Assembly (NCBI GenBank): GCA_010093485.1
Contig: MU001494.1
Span: forward strand, 2,511,937-2,575,936
DNA from: Karstenula rhodostoma CBS 690.94
Lineage: Eukaryota > Ascomycota > Dothideomycetes > Pleosporales > Didymosphaeriaceae
Direction of reading: 5' to 3'
DNA: 64,000 nt
The position numbers were made by a program, and so were the translations under genes. The notes under the pieces were generated by a model, which had not been told where the DNA came from, searched no databases, and saw only the letters and a program-made list of their open reading frames with translations. How positions within the stretch are numbered: position 1 is the stretch's first letter; each line of letters starts with the position of its first letter. Positions 31,148-42,405 of the stretch are shown here, one piece after another.

Positions 31148-32851
31148 TCAGCCTTTGATTCTGCCCACGCCCACCACCGTCCAGAACGCTTCCTCCCTCT
31201 TCTCCTGTTCGCCCTTACTGCCCCTCGAATCACCCAGTCCCCTCTCGTCTGCACCGGCATCTGTCTCGTACTCGATCCTCACAAAGATTGGGATCTCCAA
31301 CACATCCTCATCCTCTTCAAGCTCATTTTGACCATCAGAGCCGACAGCATCTGTGAAACCAGGAACGATTTCCACGGCTACGCTCGTCCAGTTACGTCCG
31401 CGATCCCAGATCTTGCCGGCTTCAATCTGCGGTGCCTGGTCGGGAAGCTGAGAGCCACGCCTCATGGGTGAAAGTGAGGAAGAAAGGGCATCGTCCCAGA
31501 TGTCTGTGTTGGCGCCCACATCGAATTGTGGGCAAAGAATGGTGACGCGGGACTGGACCCGGCCCGGCGTAGTACTAGGCGTTGCCAGTGTGACTTTGAT
31601 GGGGTCGAAGAGCGGATTGCTAAGATGCAGAAGAAAGTGCGACGGCATGCCAGGTTTGAGCGCGTTGTAATCGAAGCTATCAGCTGGGCGACTGGCAACG
31701 GGAATGGGTGGGGTCGCGTTGAGGGCGCGGATGCTGAGGCGAGGGATGTGGTTGAGTGCCAGGAGCTTGATCTTGTAGCGGGTCGAGGTCATCTTCGACT
31801 CGGGCTTTGTGAGTATCTGGCGACAGGAGCGGCAACGCTTGGAGCGCTTGGTGCAAAGAAGCGTTGCGAGAGGGCGTAGTTGATCCACGAAACGGACGTT
31901 TGGATTGATCTGGGCATGTTTTTGCGCAGGCGATAGGGTGACCCCCCAGCCCTCCTTCTTGATGCGCTCGATTGCTGCGGCCTCATTGGCAGGGTCATGG
32001 AGGGTGAGGCCTTCGAGTGAGCTAGCGGCTTCACGCATGGCGCTTGGTTTGCTGCGCTTGTTCTTCTTGGAGCCAGTCGTGGAATACAAGTTCATGATCC
32101 GAGAGTACGCCGAGGGGGATGAGAAGTTGATGTCGTGTGAGGAGAACGGATTCGATGGCGTCTGAGCGTCGACCTGAGATTTGTAAAATGCCGTGAGGTT
32201 GGAGAACAGGTCGTCGTGGCTGGGCGGTTCATCGTCGCGATCTGCGTCGGTATTTGTAGATTCAGTCGACGGCGACAGTACGTCTCTGGCCTTTCGCCCC
32301 TCGATCTCCTTCCTACGCTCGCGCTCTTTGTCGCGCTCCTTGTTGGTCGGGATGTGTTTGCCGCCGTTCCCCAGTCGCGCCAGCTGGGCTGCAATCCCCT
32401 GGCCCTTCTCAAACTCAATGCCAATCTCGAGAGTGCTCCAGCGGCAGTATTGGCACTCCAAGATGAACGGAGGGGCACTCTCACCCGTCGTGTCGAGCGA
32501 GAAGGTCTGCATGGGCGAGGTACATAACGGGCAGCTAAAGCAACTCCTCGTGCATCTGTTCCCGTCGCTCTTGACCACCGAGCTGGGCACCTCGAAGAGG
32601 CAGCTCGGACAGTACCAATTGAGGGTTTCCTCGATGATGCAGCGGGGGCACCTGACCTGCTGACAGTCTTCGCAGTACAGCAGATGCTCGAGCGGGTACA
32701 GCGAGTAGTTTGCGCGCGGGCTGCGGGGGTCGAAGGTGCGCTCGTCCTCTTCGGCTTCCCGCAGCAGCTGCGAGGCGCGCTTGGTGGAGCTCGTGCCGTT
32801 GCTGTCGTAGCAATCGCAGGCGTAGTATGTGTACGGAAACGGTTGCGCCAT
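31148..32851 (-). CDS. Dynactin subunit 4 (p62)
   Basis: p62 sits at the pointed end of the dynactin complex, which links cytoplasmic dynein to cargo. Single exon; start at MAQPFPYTYYACDCYDSNG (32851), giving 567 residues, although the frame is open to a Met at 33004. Evidence: the N-terminal zinc-binding cysteine cluster, CEDCQQVRCPRCI followed by WYCPSCLFEVPSS and later SCFSCPLC and LECQYCRWS; a low-complexity Lys/Glu-rich middle; and the C-terminal sheet-rich half with CRSCRQILTKPE. The first 51 residues of the longer frame are basic and would overlap the promoter of the divergent NDUFAF5-like gene, so the shorter start is preferred. Fungal p62 is needed for early-endosome engagement by dynein. 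Confidence 0.88.
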   Translation of the reverse strand: MAQPFPYTYYACDCYDSNGTSSTKRASQLLREAEEDERTFDPRSPRANYSLYPLEHLLYCEDCQQVRCPRCIIEETLNWYCPSCLFEVPSSVVKSDGNRCTRSCFSCPLCTSPMQTFSLDTTGESAPPFILECQYCRWSTLEIGIEFEKGQGIAAQLARLGNGGKHIPTNKERDKERERRKEIEGRKARDVLSPSTESTNTDADRDDEPPSHDDLFSNLTAFYKSQVDAQTPSNPFSSHDINFSSPSAYSRIMNLYSTTGSKKNKRSKPSAMREAASSLEGLTLHDPANEAAAIERIKKEGWGVTLSPAQKHAQINPNVRFVDQLRPLATLLCTKRSKRCRSCRQILTKPESKMTSTRYKIKLLALNHIPRLSIRALNATPPIPVASRPADSFDYNALKPGMPSHFLLHLSNPLFDPIKVTLATPSTTPGRVQSRVTILCPQFDVGANTDIWDDALSSSLSPMRRGSQLPDQAPQIEAGKIWDRGRNWTSVAVEIVPGFTDAVGSDGQNELEEDEDVLEIPIFVRIEYETDAGADERGLGDSRGSKGEQEKREEAFWTVVGVGRIKG

Positions 32852-33090
32852 GTCGAAGATCGGGGGGCCTCGCGGCCGAGTCGTGCGTATGACACTGTAT
32901 CTATCGCTGCCCGGAGTCGTCCTGAGCTTCAATGTTGCTGGCGCCGCAGCCCACGTCGGCCTTTTCGCGCCACCAAACGCCGACGCAAGAAATCTTGACA
33001 TCACGCACTCTCGCCCGAGAACTGTCTACTAAACGTTGGCTGTGCCTTCGCAGACCGAATGCACGTGTCAACGCCTGGCTGCAAATCACC
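32852..33090. promoter_or_regulatory. Compact bidirectional promoter
   Basis: Only 239 bp separate the start codons of the minus-strand dynactin p62 gene and the plus-strand NDUFAF5-like gene, so both promoters must share this interval. I saw no TATA box. Confidence 0.6.
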
Positions 33091-34194
33091 ATGAATACCC
33101 TTTCCATCCGCGCCTTCATCCCGCCGCTGACGCGACGAGCAATCCCGCTCCGCGCAACACGATGCTACGCCATGCAGGCTCCCGGAGCGCCTACCGTCGA
33201 GATCTTCAGCCAACAGCACAAATGGATGCAAAAAGAGCGTGCGGCCAGAGATGTCGAAGCGAGCCGCAGCGTCGACTATCTCCGCGACGAAGTGGCATCT
33301 CGGCTGTGCGAGAGGCTATTGGTGTGTACCCATCCTCACATCGAGGAAGCTGCGTCTAAGTGAGCCTAGGACATCAATCGCCCCTTCCCACGCGTGCTCG
33401 ACCTGGGCGCCAATGCCTGTAACATCGCTCGCCAGCTCACCTTCCCGTCCGAAGACTCCCCCGACAAAGGGCCACGCGGAATCCGCGTAGGCAAGCTCAC
33501 CGCCGCAGAGTCATCCGAAGCCCTCCTCTACCGAGACGCAGACCTCCCTTTCAACAGCGAGATAAACATTGAGCGCCAGGTCCTACCTACCTCGGAGCTG
33601 CTTCCATTTGAGCCAGATACCTTCGATGCCGTCTTGAGCAGCCTCAGCATGCACTGGATCAATGACCTGCCATCCGTTCTGGCGCAGGTGAACAGTGCCC
33701 TGAAGCCAGACAGTCCCTTCATAGGCGTCATGATGGGTGGAGACAGCTTGTATGAGCTGCGCACATCGCTACAACTTGCTGAGCAGGAGAGAAGAGGGGG
33801 AGTCGCAACACACACGTCGCCCTTGGCTGATGTCCGCGACGTTGGTGGACTGCTGCAGAAGGCAGGCTTCAACCTCCTTACCGTAGATGTCGACGACATC
33901 GTAGTCGATTTCCCTGACATCTTCGCGCTGATGAAGGATTTGCAGGCCATGGGTGAATCGAACGCTGTCATCTCCCGAGAGAAGGGCCCCATACAAAGAG
34001 ACACGCTGCTGGCTGCCGAGGGAATCTATAGAGCGCTTCACGGGAATGAAGACGGGAGCTTGCCCGCCACCTTCCGTCTGATCTATATGATCGGCTGGAA
34101 ATCAAGCCCGACTCAAGCGAAACCTCTGGAGCGTGGTACAGGCATGTTCAGCATCAAGGACTACCTCGAGAAGAATGGTGAAGAGAAGAAGTAG
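33091..34194 (+). CDS. NDUFAF5: Mitochondrial complex I assembly factor 5-like methyltransferase
   Basis: Two exons, 33091-33321 and 33370-34194 (48-bp intron), 351 residues. The N-terminus MNTLSIRAFIPPLTRRAIPLRATRCYA is basic and Arg-rich, a mitochondrial targeting presequence. EIFSQQHKWMQKERAARDVEASRSVDYLRDEVASRL is the NDUFAF5 lead-in. The class I SAM motif is RVLDLGANACNIARQL, followed by the LLPFEPDTFDAVLSSLSMHWINDLP block shared with BioC and NDUFAF5. In animals this protein hydroxylates an arginine of NDUFS7 during complex I assembly in the matrix; the same role is inferred here. The shared promoter with dynactin p62 has no obvious functional logic. Confidence 0.9.
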
Positions 34195-34449
34195 ATACCC
34201 ACTTTCCATCTCCGTAAAGGATGTAACAGGCAGGGGCAGCTTTGCCGACAAGCAATTTCACACATAAAACCAACCACACACGCAAGGAATAGTACAATTA
34301 TTCGACCATCTTCAACGAGCTGTGCCCAATCATCGCCTCAACACAAGTAAATCCACTCACACAATTCCAAGGCATGCTTCGTGAACAGTGCATTTTTCGA
34401 AGCTCCCCAAACTTTCAGCGTGCTATAACAAAATTGTCACTGACACATC

Positions 34450-35560
34450 CTAGCTTTCCAAAACACTCGTAACCCCAGGCGATATACTCTCGAGTCTCGG
34501 AAACAGTTCACTGATCCACCGTTTGCGCAAGTTCTGACCCCGTTTGCTGGTGACTGTGTCCCAATCCCTGATGGCCAGGTTAGCACCGCATACTCCATAA
34601 CCAACAAAGCGACTTACTCAACAACTCTACAATCCATCAAGAACCGACCGTGAGCTTCCGGTCCTAATTCCGGGTTCACCGCATGAACCAGTGCACGACT
34701 ACCTACTTCAGTTGTCCGTGCAACCAACTTCGTCAGAATAGACTGTACGATCGACTGCAACCACCCTTGCTCATCACGGAACAGATCACTCTCGCAAGCA
34801 CCGGGCGTGACGTCGCTGATGATAACGCCAGCACCTGCGTCCAGCGGGCTCCGAGCAGCGAGCTCTTGGATGGCGTAGTGGAGCAGCAGTTTCGAGGTGT
34901 TGTATCTAGCCTCTGGTCAGCAGAGCACGTGCTTGAAGCCCAGCAGCTCCGCACTCACCTGTCGCCCATATTGGCGCTCTTCTCGTCGCTGAGCACATCC
35001 AACAACGCGCCTTCACGCTCAGCCTCTTTCAACGCAGCAATGAAATGGAGGTCCGATCCCACAAACGAAAGCCGCGTGCGCGCCCCCGTCTTGCGCGCCG
35101 TCTCCTTCAGCTTCGGCAACGCAAGTAAGCCTACCAAGACGGCAGCCACGGAGTTGATCGCTATATGCGATTCTAGCCCCGAGCCCTGGTCTACCTTCCA
35201 CTGACTCGTGAGCACGCCCGCGTTCTGGACGACAGCGTCGAGCCGGTCTAGCGTCTGCAGCCGCGCCCCAAATGCCCGGACAGAGTCGTAATCGGAGAGA
35301 TCGAGGGGCCAGACTTCGATCACATCTTTTGTGGCACGGGTGGTAGCGATGATGTTTTCGGCTGCGGCCTCCCCTTTGGAGATTGTGCGCACGGCGAGGA
35401 TGACTCTCGCTGCGCCGAGGCGGACGATGTGCCGCGCGGCTTCGAGACCGAGTCCTGTGTTTGAGCCTGTGACTACGATGGTTTGCCCTGCGAAACTGCT
35501 GGTTGGGTAGGGTAGCTTGGCGAAGAGTTGCGAGCGGAGGAGGGTGAGGTAGAAAGCCAT
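34450..35560 (-). CDS. Short-chain dehydrogenase/reductase
   Basis: Exons 35560-34959, 34905-34618 and 34567-34450 (introns 53 and 50 bp), 335 residues. Classical SDR features: the nucleotide-binding TGSNTGLGLEAARHIVRLGA near residue 32, DLSDYDSVRAF, the NAG motif as VVQNAGVL near 110, the catalytic Ser in RLSFVGS near 165, and YNTSK (catalytic Tyr and Lys) right after the first intron. Similar fungal proteins are annotated retinol-dehydrogenase-like; the substrate is unknown. The N-terminal MAFYLTLLRSQLFAKLPYP is weakly hydrophobic and may peripherally anchor it to a membrane. It stands alone, with no cluster partner nearby. Confidence 0.88.
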
Positions 35561-35991
35561 GGCGGGTGAGTGAATGGCTAGCTCAACAGCAAAGCACGGT
35601 ATAGGTTGAAATGGTTATTCTGGATGTACTTCGACAATGCGGCCCTGGGTCAATATATACCGCATGTTCGTATGCTGTAGTCCCACATTGCCGCATGCAG
35701 CGTAGCGCATAATGTAACTCGGGCGAGTTTGAGGGCGGATTAGGTACACCAAACTAGCGGGTCGCAACGGCCTCCCGAAATGGAAGCACACATATTAACA
35801 TACAATCACGTGCCGGACGAAAATCCGTGGATCCAAGGTATTCTAGATCAGATACAAATGATGTCAAATCTATGTTGGTACTAATAACACATTACAACTA
35901 TCTCTACATTACACGTCTCTCAAGGCCGCCCCGTCTATAAATAACCATGCAACGCCAATCCAATGCTCACGCGACGCCCTCAAACCACAAC
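35561..35991. other. Intergenic between two minus-strand genes
   Basis: About 430 bp containing the SDR promoter and the 3' end of the LMBR1-like gene. No gene recognised; a long plus-strand frame starting at 35947 is a shadow of the LMBR1-like gene. Confidence 0.45.
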
Positions 35992-38028
35992 CTACAACCT
36001 CACCCTCCCCTCCTCCGGCCGTCCCCCAAACAGCGCCAGCAACCCACCGCTCCTATCCCCTCCAGCCGGAGCTGCAGCCCCCCTACTCCGCTGGCCCCTC
36101 TGCACGTCATCCTCACCACCAAGCCACCTTGGCCTCTCAAAGTTCAAGTTCCAATCCCTCGCTTCGAACGTATTCTTGACCCTCGTGCCAAAGCTCTCAA
36201 AGAACCCACCATCCGCCTCATCATCAACAACCTGCCTCCGCCCCAGCGGCGCCCGTCTCGAGCTCGGCTCCGCGTTGGCCGCGAGCGGCGGGTTATCGCT
36301 GTAGCGCTCACCAGGCGGCGAAGGGTGGCGAGGCGTAAGCCCGAGGCTGCCGTTGTTCGACGAAGCCTGAATCTCGCGCTCGATGAGCGAACGGCCCTCG
36401 CGCCAGCCGCCGGTCCCAGCCGCCTCGACAGCCTCGTCTTCCTCGTCCTCCAGCAGATCCCCGAACCCGCTGATGTTTTTGACTTTCTTGTACAGCCCGA
36501 ACGCGGTCGCGAGCACGGGCACGAGGATGATGATGGGGAAGTAGTCGCTGAATTTCTGGCCCGCGGGCGTCAACTCGATGTACTTCCCGAGGAGCTTGAA
36601 GAAGCTCGTTTCGTGGACGATCATGCGTGGCATGAAGGTGACGAAGTTGTAGGAGAGCGGGACCGTCAGCTTGGCCAGCTGGAGAGAGTACCACGTCGCA
36701 GATTCTTGGTATGTGTTTCTCCTAACGAGCGCGCGGTTTCCCCAGATCTTGACTTCGGTCAGGGAGAAGAAGGAGCACGTGAGCATGTAGCACAGCCACA
36801 TGGCGGCGATGAACTGGCCGCCAAATCCTATTTGGCCGCGCGATGAGGGTGGGTGATGCACCACCGTGAGACCGATGACAGAGAGCTTGGTGTCCCGGAC
36901 GAAGGAGCGGATGCATTCGGACCATACCACTGCGAGGGACGCCAGGCATGTGAGAAACCAAGCGAGGTAGAACAATGTCGGTATAGCGTGTACGTAGAAG
37001 AGATACCGGGTGTAGGGCGTGAGCAACGTGAATCGATCCGAGAACCCACCAGTGCGCGCCTGGAACTGCGACGCCTTAAATTCCAATCGTTGGCTCGCTT
37101 TTGAGTCGAGGATGGCCTGCGTTTTCACTGCCTTGTGGAGCAGGCGATCCCACTCGCTCTCAAATCGCAACTTTGCATGCCTCGCTCTCTTCAACTTCCG
37201 CGTCAGATCCGCCAGATACCTCTCCGTGATGATCGGCGGAACCGTTGCCGTGCTCGTTCGCCCCACCACACTCGCCCTGTTCTCGGGCAGACTGCTTTTC
37301 TCTGCTAACTCATCAATCCATTCCTGGAACTCCCTCGCCGTAGCGTTCTTCCTCTGCTTAAGCTGCACGACCTGCCATTCAAGCTGATCCAGCTTATCCA
37401 TGCTCTCTGTCAATCTCTCATGAATCTTTGGCGCCTGAGCTTGCAGTCGCTTCAGCCTCCCAGTGATGCTCGCATACCGATACAGACTTCGCGGGAACGC
37501 AACAAGTCCATGTCCCATCAGGTAGATTGCCAGGGCGAGCGACCACGCATACGCCAACGCCATGACCGTGCCCTTCAGATCATCCAAATGGAACCCATTG
37601 TACCAGATGAAGTACAGCAACCCAAGTATCCCGGTCCCCAGCATGATGGCCCAATACCGCCCGTTGCTCTTGACGCTGTACAGCGCGCGCGCCTTGGGCT
37701 CCCGGTATCCACTATCGGTATACTCGCCCAGCAGCGGTAGGATCGCCCAGGACAGCACGAAGGTGAGCCAGTACATGACGCGCCATGACTTGTAGACGAC
37801 ATTCTCGCCGAGCCAGATGCCCTTGGTCCCGGCGCTGCTTGCGAGGTCGATCGGTACGAGGAGGACAATGGAGGCGGGTAGTGCGATGGTGAGGAAAACG
37901 GGGACTGTCACGTATGCAGGGGTGGTTCGTAGAGGGAGGTAGTATCGTAGGAGGAGGAGGACGGCGGCGGCGATGGTCAGCAGGGCGAGGGCGAAGAAGG
38001 CTGTTGAGCCGGCGGGTGAGGCCGTCAT
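35992..38028 (-). CDS. LMBR1-like multi-pass membrane protein
   Basis: A single exon of 678 residues. About nine hydrophobic segments are arranged as in the LMBR1/lipocalin-receptor family: five near the N-terminus (AFFALALLTIAAAVLLLL, then VPVFLTIALPASIVLLVPID with the conserved PID), a central cytoplasmic coiled-coil loop (about residues 200-320, rich in Lys and Gln), and four more after TPYTRYLFYVHAIPTLFYLAW. The conserved WYSLQLAKLTVPLSYNFVTF lies near 460. The C-terminal 150 residues are acidic, then Ser/Pro/Arg rich and probably cytosolic. Family members include putative receptors and lysosomal cobalamin-export helpers; the fungal function is unknown. Confidence 0.85.
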   Translation of the reverse strand: MTASPAGSTAFFALALLTIAAAVLLLLRYYLPLRTTPAYVTVPVFLTIALPASIVLLVPIDLASSAGTKGIWLGENVVYKSWRVMYWLTFVLSWAILPLLGEYTDSGYREPKARALYSVKSNGRYWAIMLGTGILGLLYFIWYNGFHLDDLKGTVMALAYAWSLALAIYLMGHGLVAFPRSLYRYASITGRLKRLQAQAPKIHERLTESMDKLDQLEWQVVQLKQRKNATAREFQEWIDELAEKSSLPENRASVVGRTSTATVPPIITERYLADLTRKLKRARHAKLRFESEWDRLLHKAVKTQAILDSKASQRLEFKASQFQARTGGFSDRFTLLTPYTRYLFYVHAIPTLFYLAWFLTCLASLAVVWSECIRSFVRDTKLSVIGLTVVHHPPSSRGQIGFGGQFIAAMWLCYMLTCSFFSLTEVKIWGNRALVRRNTYQESATWYSLQLAKLTVPLSYNFVTFMPRMIVHETSFFKLLGKYIELTPAGQKFSDYFPIIILVPVLATAFGLYKKVKNISGFGDLLEDEEDEAVEAAGTGGWREGRSLIEREIQASSNNGSLGLTPRHPSPPGERYSDNPPLAANAEPSSRRAPLGRRQVVDDEADGGFFESFGTRVKNTFEARDWNLNFERPRWLGGEDDVQRGQRSRGAAAPAGGDRSGGLLALFGGRPEEGRVRL

Positions 38029-38811
38029 TGTGGAAGGAAGCGCACGTCGGCGCGCATCTAAGGTTGTTTGCCGGAGGTAGATAGAGTGCGCTGGGTTTGC
38101 AAGGACCTGAGGTCGAGTACAGTGTCGCGGAGGTGAGTCGGGATTCAGACCCGGGTGAGGCGAGGGATGGATGGAACGGTGCGGAAGCGCATCCAGCAGA
38201 CATGCAGGCAGTCAATCTTCGGCACGCGGAAGCTGCGGTTTCCGCCGCAACGTTGACGCGTCCCTCTCGCTGTCTCTCGTTTAGATGGTAAGCACAGCTA
38301 CATTCGCTCGTTCAAGCCTGAGCGGCTCTACAGCCGTTCACGCTGTCACTGTGCCATCACGTCCAAGACCTCAGGGTCCTGGAGCTTCCCGCCGCCGTGC
38401 ATGCACCGCGTTCGTCATGCGATACGCGAATAGCCCGTTTCAGCCACGGCCGGCCATGGCTCGGCGATTAGCTGAGCCACACTCCCCAAAACCGTCTATC
38501 GAGCCTGCCGAAGTGGATGGATTGCATCATTCACGCCTCTCTCCTTCACTGCGGGGCGCGCATCGCATTTACTAATCACGATTCGAATCCTCATCTCACT
38601 AGACATCCAGACCCTCGATTTCAAATCCCACCTCCACATCTACACACCAGACCCAGGTACGTCGCATAACATATAGCACTAATTCTTCCCGTCTATCATC
38701 CGGTACAAACAAACCATACACATCCTCTGACACTCCCCCAGCGACTCGCCCAATACCGCAACCATTTCTTTCCTCCGACACTTCTTCACGCGCGCCCCCA
38801 GCCCCACCACC
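38029..38811. other. Divergent promoter region
   Basis: About 780 bp between the minus-strand LMBR1-like gene and the plus-strand glutaredoxin gene. No credible open frame. A pyrimidine-rich CATCTCACT-to-CTCCGACAC tract precedes the glutaredoxin start, as is common for highly expressed fungal genes. Confidence 0.5.
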
Positions 38812-39178
38812 ATGTCCGCCACAAAGACAAAGGTGCAGTCCATCATCGACGAGAACCCCGTCGCCGTCTTCTCAAAGTCGTACTGCCCCTACTGCCGCTC
38901 GGCGAAGCAGCTGCTCAGCGACAGCGGCGCAAAGTTCTACGCCATTGAGCTCGACCAAGTCGGTATGTACATGCATAATCCTTGTAGCGTAGCATAGGGA
39001 GCTGACGAGCATTTGTGCAGACGACGGCTCCGCGATCCAGTCTGCCCTCGCCGACATCACCGGCCAGTCCACCGTCCCCAACATCTTCATCGGAAAGCAG
39101 CACATTGGTGGAAACTCGGAACTCCAGGGCAAGAAGAAGGAGCTGACCAACCTGCTCAAGTCCGCTGGCGCCGTCTGA
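38812..39178 (+). CDS. GRX1: Dithiol glutaredoxin
   Basis: Exons 38812-38962 and 39021-39178, joined over a 58-bp intron, give a 102-residue protein of normal glutaredoxin length. It reduces protein and glutathione mixed disulfides. The active site CPYC is in VFSKSYCPYCRSAKQLL; TVPNIFIGKQHIGG contains the cis-proline (TVP) and the GG glutathione-binding turn. There is no targeting presequence, so a cytosolic Grx1/Grx2-type enzyme is likely. GRX1 is used for the type, not as a proven one-to-one orthologue. Confidence 0.95.
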
Positions 39179-39751
39179 CTATCCGAGTCGAAACTGTAAG
39201 GGCATACCTGGGCTAGGATAGTGGTGGTCCGTCACCAGAGTTCAAATCGATAGAACCAACAAAGTCGACTGTCAGCTGGTGTTGTACACGATGGTGAAAC
39301 TCGATGGTGAAACTCGATGGTCATTTACGTGAAAACATCGCCTCAAGTGTGAAAAACGGATTGTGGGCCCCCTTGCTGTGGTCAACTTTGGAAACCAGAA
39401 ACATGGTCTTCGAATCATTGGGGGAATGGCACGATACCGAACAATGCATTTCAAACATAAACCATTCGAAATCTAACAGGGGTAGCCATGGTTTTGCACT
39501 CCCACTTCACCTGCCTACTTCATACACCCTCGCCATTGCGCGTAGATATGATGCAACTGCAGCACCCAATACAACGTGGGCGTTGCAATGCTCAACCCCT
39601 AACGATGACAAAAGGCCGAGGCCCTCTTCCTGCAGCCTTTCATTTCCCTCGCTCTATATCATTACGTTTCGAATGCTTGCTTTCTGTCGTGACCTCGTCA
39701 TCACTTATTCAACAGGCTCCGCACTATTTCCTTCCATGCCGCTGCAGGTTC
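39179..39751. other. Convergent 3' region
   Basis: About 570 bp between the 3' ends of glutaredoxin (+) and the PP2A scaffold gene (-). It holds both terminators and one short direct repeat listed separately. No gene is seen. Confidence 0.5.
39289..39320 (+). repeat. 13-bp direct repeat
   Basis: CGATGGTGAAACT occurs twice head to tail, followed by a third partial copy CGATGG. It lies in the 3' region of the glutaredoxin gene. Confidence 0.7.
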
Positions 39752-41882
39752 CTAAGTCTGCATCACATCCGTGTAGCTCTGCGCCGCCGTCGTTGCAAAG
39801 TACCTTACATCCACATCGTCATCCTGCTGCAGCTTCTCCAAATTGGGCAGGATGCTCTTGGTGATGAGCTCCTGTCCCTTGGCGCACCCCTGGCCGGGGG
39901 TTCCTGCTTTTTGCAGTGCAAGTACGGTACCCTCCTCTGGGAGTTGCTTGAGGGTGTCGATAAGGACGGCATATGATTTGGCGACGTTAAATCGGATATT
40001 GGGAATGTCGTCGTTAACGAGCTTGTCCATCATGGGAAGGATAGACGTCTCAATCACGTCGAGACTAAGGGCGGGTGCGAGGGTCTGGACAAATTAGCGA
40101 AAAATACACGAGGAGGGACAGCAAGCATACTGAAACAGCAAAGCAGGTAGTCATCCGGTAGAGGTAGTTGGGGTGCTGACCCATGGCCATGACCTTAGGC
40201 ACGATGGCCTCATTGGCCCACTCTACGCCGAACACCTCGGTGAGCTTCTTCAGGTTCTGCGTAGAAGCCTCACGGATGGAGAAAACGGTGTCGCCGAGCC
40301 AGCTCATGCACAGGCTGCTAAGCTTCTCGTCGAAAAACTTAACACCTAGCTGCGAGGCAAGAAGAGGGACGTATTCGATGATGGCCAATCGCACACGCCA
40401 TTGCTTGTCTTCTGCGAGCTGAACGATAGCAGGAAGAAGAGATTGCGAGAGAAGTTCAATGCCGATGACTAATAACTGTTAGGAGGCCAACCTTCACATG
40501 TGGGCAGCAACGTACCGTTGTTTACGAGCTCAAGCTTGGATATTATGTTGAGCCGAACGTCTGGGAACTCATCTTTGAGCATTTGAAGGAACATAGGTAG
40601 AAGATGTGAAATAGTCCTGCAATATGTCAACAACGCACGTCATACAGGGAAGCCGGGTTCTTACTCGTCCTTGCCGAGAATTGGGGCCAGCCCGCTGATC
40701 TGGGTTCCGAGAGCAGCGCGAACGTGTTGCGACTGGTCGGAGACGAGCTCCTCGATGCTTGGCATCACCTCCTGGAGGAGAGTATCGCGTTCGAGGAGCG
40801 CGCAGAAGCCAGGAATCTGCCCCGCAATGGCGCTCCGCACCTCCGCCTCAGTATCCTTCAGAAGCTTTACGAATGCGGGGACCAGGTCTCGGTTGACGAC
40901 CTCCTCATCTACGGCTTTCGCGATCTAGACTGCATTAGCTTGAATGCTGTTACATCTGCGCAATGTGCATACCTTCTCATACCGGTCAGCGACCATGTAG
41001 CGCACCCTCCAACTCTTGTCCTCGAACAGACTCCGAAGCGCTGTCAGAAGCACGCCATGGCTCGACTGCTGCTCCTTGGGTACGGCCTCCGCGATTGCGA
41101 TCAAGATATCCACGGTCAAAAGTCTGACACTGTCCTGATCGTCGGCCGCAAGGTGCTGGAAGAGCGAAATCATCTCGTCGATGACGATCGCCGGCGGCAT
41201 GCACTTGATGAATTTCGCGAGGTTGTTGGCAGCCTGTCGTCGCACCATGGGGGTATCATCGTGTACGAGCTGGCCATAGTGCTGTCTGAGTTGCTCCTGC
41301 GATGGCGGGGGAGCTCGTGTGTAGGGTACGCAGTAGAGACCGGTCGCCGAGATTTTTGAGGTGAACCAGTCGGCCTTTGATAGGCGTAGAACGAGGGGGA
41401 TGAAGTACTCTTCGATCTGTTGCTGCGAGAGCTCTTCGCAGATCTTGTTCAGGGACTCGACAGCCTGCGAGCGTCAGTAAAGCAGCGCATCGCCATGCAA
41501 ATGTCCGCGCACCTTCTCTCGCACAAGCGGCTCCTCTATCGCCGCAAGGTTCTCCAGGGGCGAAAGCAGCACGTGTCCGAACTCTGGACCGCCGACATAC
41601 TCGACAAACTTGCCCAATTCCTCGCTCAGAGCTGTGAGCACCTCATCTTCGTCCTCTACCGATTCTATGCGCGAAGTTAGCCCAGGTCGGGTCGTGTTTG
41701 CGGTGCTGCAGCCTACCGTCGAGGAAAGGTATCAGCTCATCGCGCGTTCGCTCGGCGCCCAATGCCAAAGCTATCGTGTTGAGGCGGTGGATGGCGTTCA
41801 ACCGCAGGAGCACATCGTCGTGCTTCAGCTCATCGATGAGGACGGCGATCGGATAAAGTTCGTCGTTTTGGCTTGCGTCCAT
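39752..41882 (-). CDS. TPD3: Protein phosphatase 2A scaffold (A/PR65) subunit
   Basis: HEAT-repeat scaffold that holds the PP2A catalytic and regulatory subunits. Exons: 41882-41717, 41664-41513, 41464-40973, 40924-40665, 40616-40516, 40468-40131, 40084-39752; six introns of 46-52 bp; 613 residues, close to the usual 590-635. It starts [20 protein letters not shown]. About fifteen HEAT repeats follow with the family's recurrent DxxxxVR turn, for example [65 protein letters not shown] and [15 protein letters not shown]. The spacing and C-terminus match PR65. It is transcribed away from an amino-acid transporter gene, with 523 bp between the start codons. Confidence 0.96.
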
Positions 41883-42405
41883 GTTGCACGGCTGCGGGAG
41901 AGCACCAAGGTTTGTTCTTCGAGGGGCAACGGCGGTCCTCGGGGGTGCGAAGGGCGATGAAGTATCAATACGGGGAGATGTGGTGTTGTATTATCACTCC
42001 TGCGCAAGTGTAAGTCCGGTGGAGAGGGGCGCTGGGGAGCTGGGGTGGTGTGCCGCCGTGTTGACGTACCAGGTGCTAGGCGGGGAGCAAGCGGGCAGGT
42101 GCGGCGGGATGGGTCGGGGCGGTGTCTCGGAGATGGAGCGTGAATAGGCGGTGGGAAGAGGCGCACCCGTCGAGTGCAGTTCTTTTGTTTGCGAGGATGG
42201 CGTGTTGCGTTTCTTGTCGTTGTTTCGTGCTTGCAGTTCCTGGAGAGTGGGCTTAATTTGCTTGGCATCGGGCTGTGGCGGGGTGGCTGCTTCCAATTTC
42301 TCTGTTCGCGCCAGTGAACCTCCACTCCTCGCAACATCAACAGTTCAATTACTCCTCGCGCGTTCGAGCTCGCGGGGCCAGTGGGGACTTCTAGCAGCGA
42401 CAATA
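41883..42405. other. Divergent promoter region
   Basis: 523 bp between the divergent PP2A scaffold and amino-acid transporter genes. Frames running through it from both sides are low-complexity and appear non-coding. No TATA box stands out. Confidence 0.5.

Noticed and set aside
32092..32895. Minus-strand frame of 267 codons overlapping dynactin p62
   Set aside because: An Arg/Ser/Pro-rich shadow frame of the p62 gene; the p62 frame carries the zinc-cluster cysteines.
35947..36846. Plus-strand frame of 299 codons
   Set aside because: It lies inside the LMBR1-like gene on the other strand, is dominated by Arg, Pro and Glu as expected for an antisense shadow, and has no fold-like pattern.
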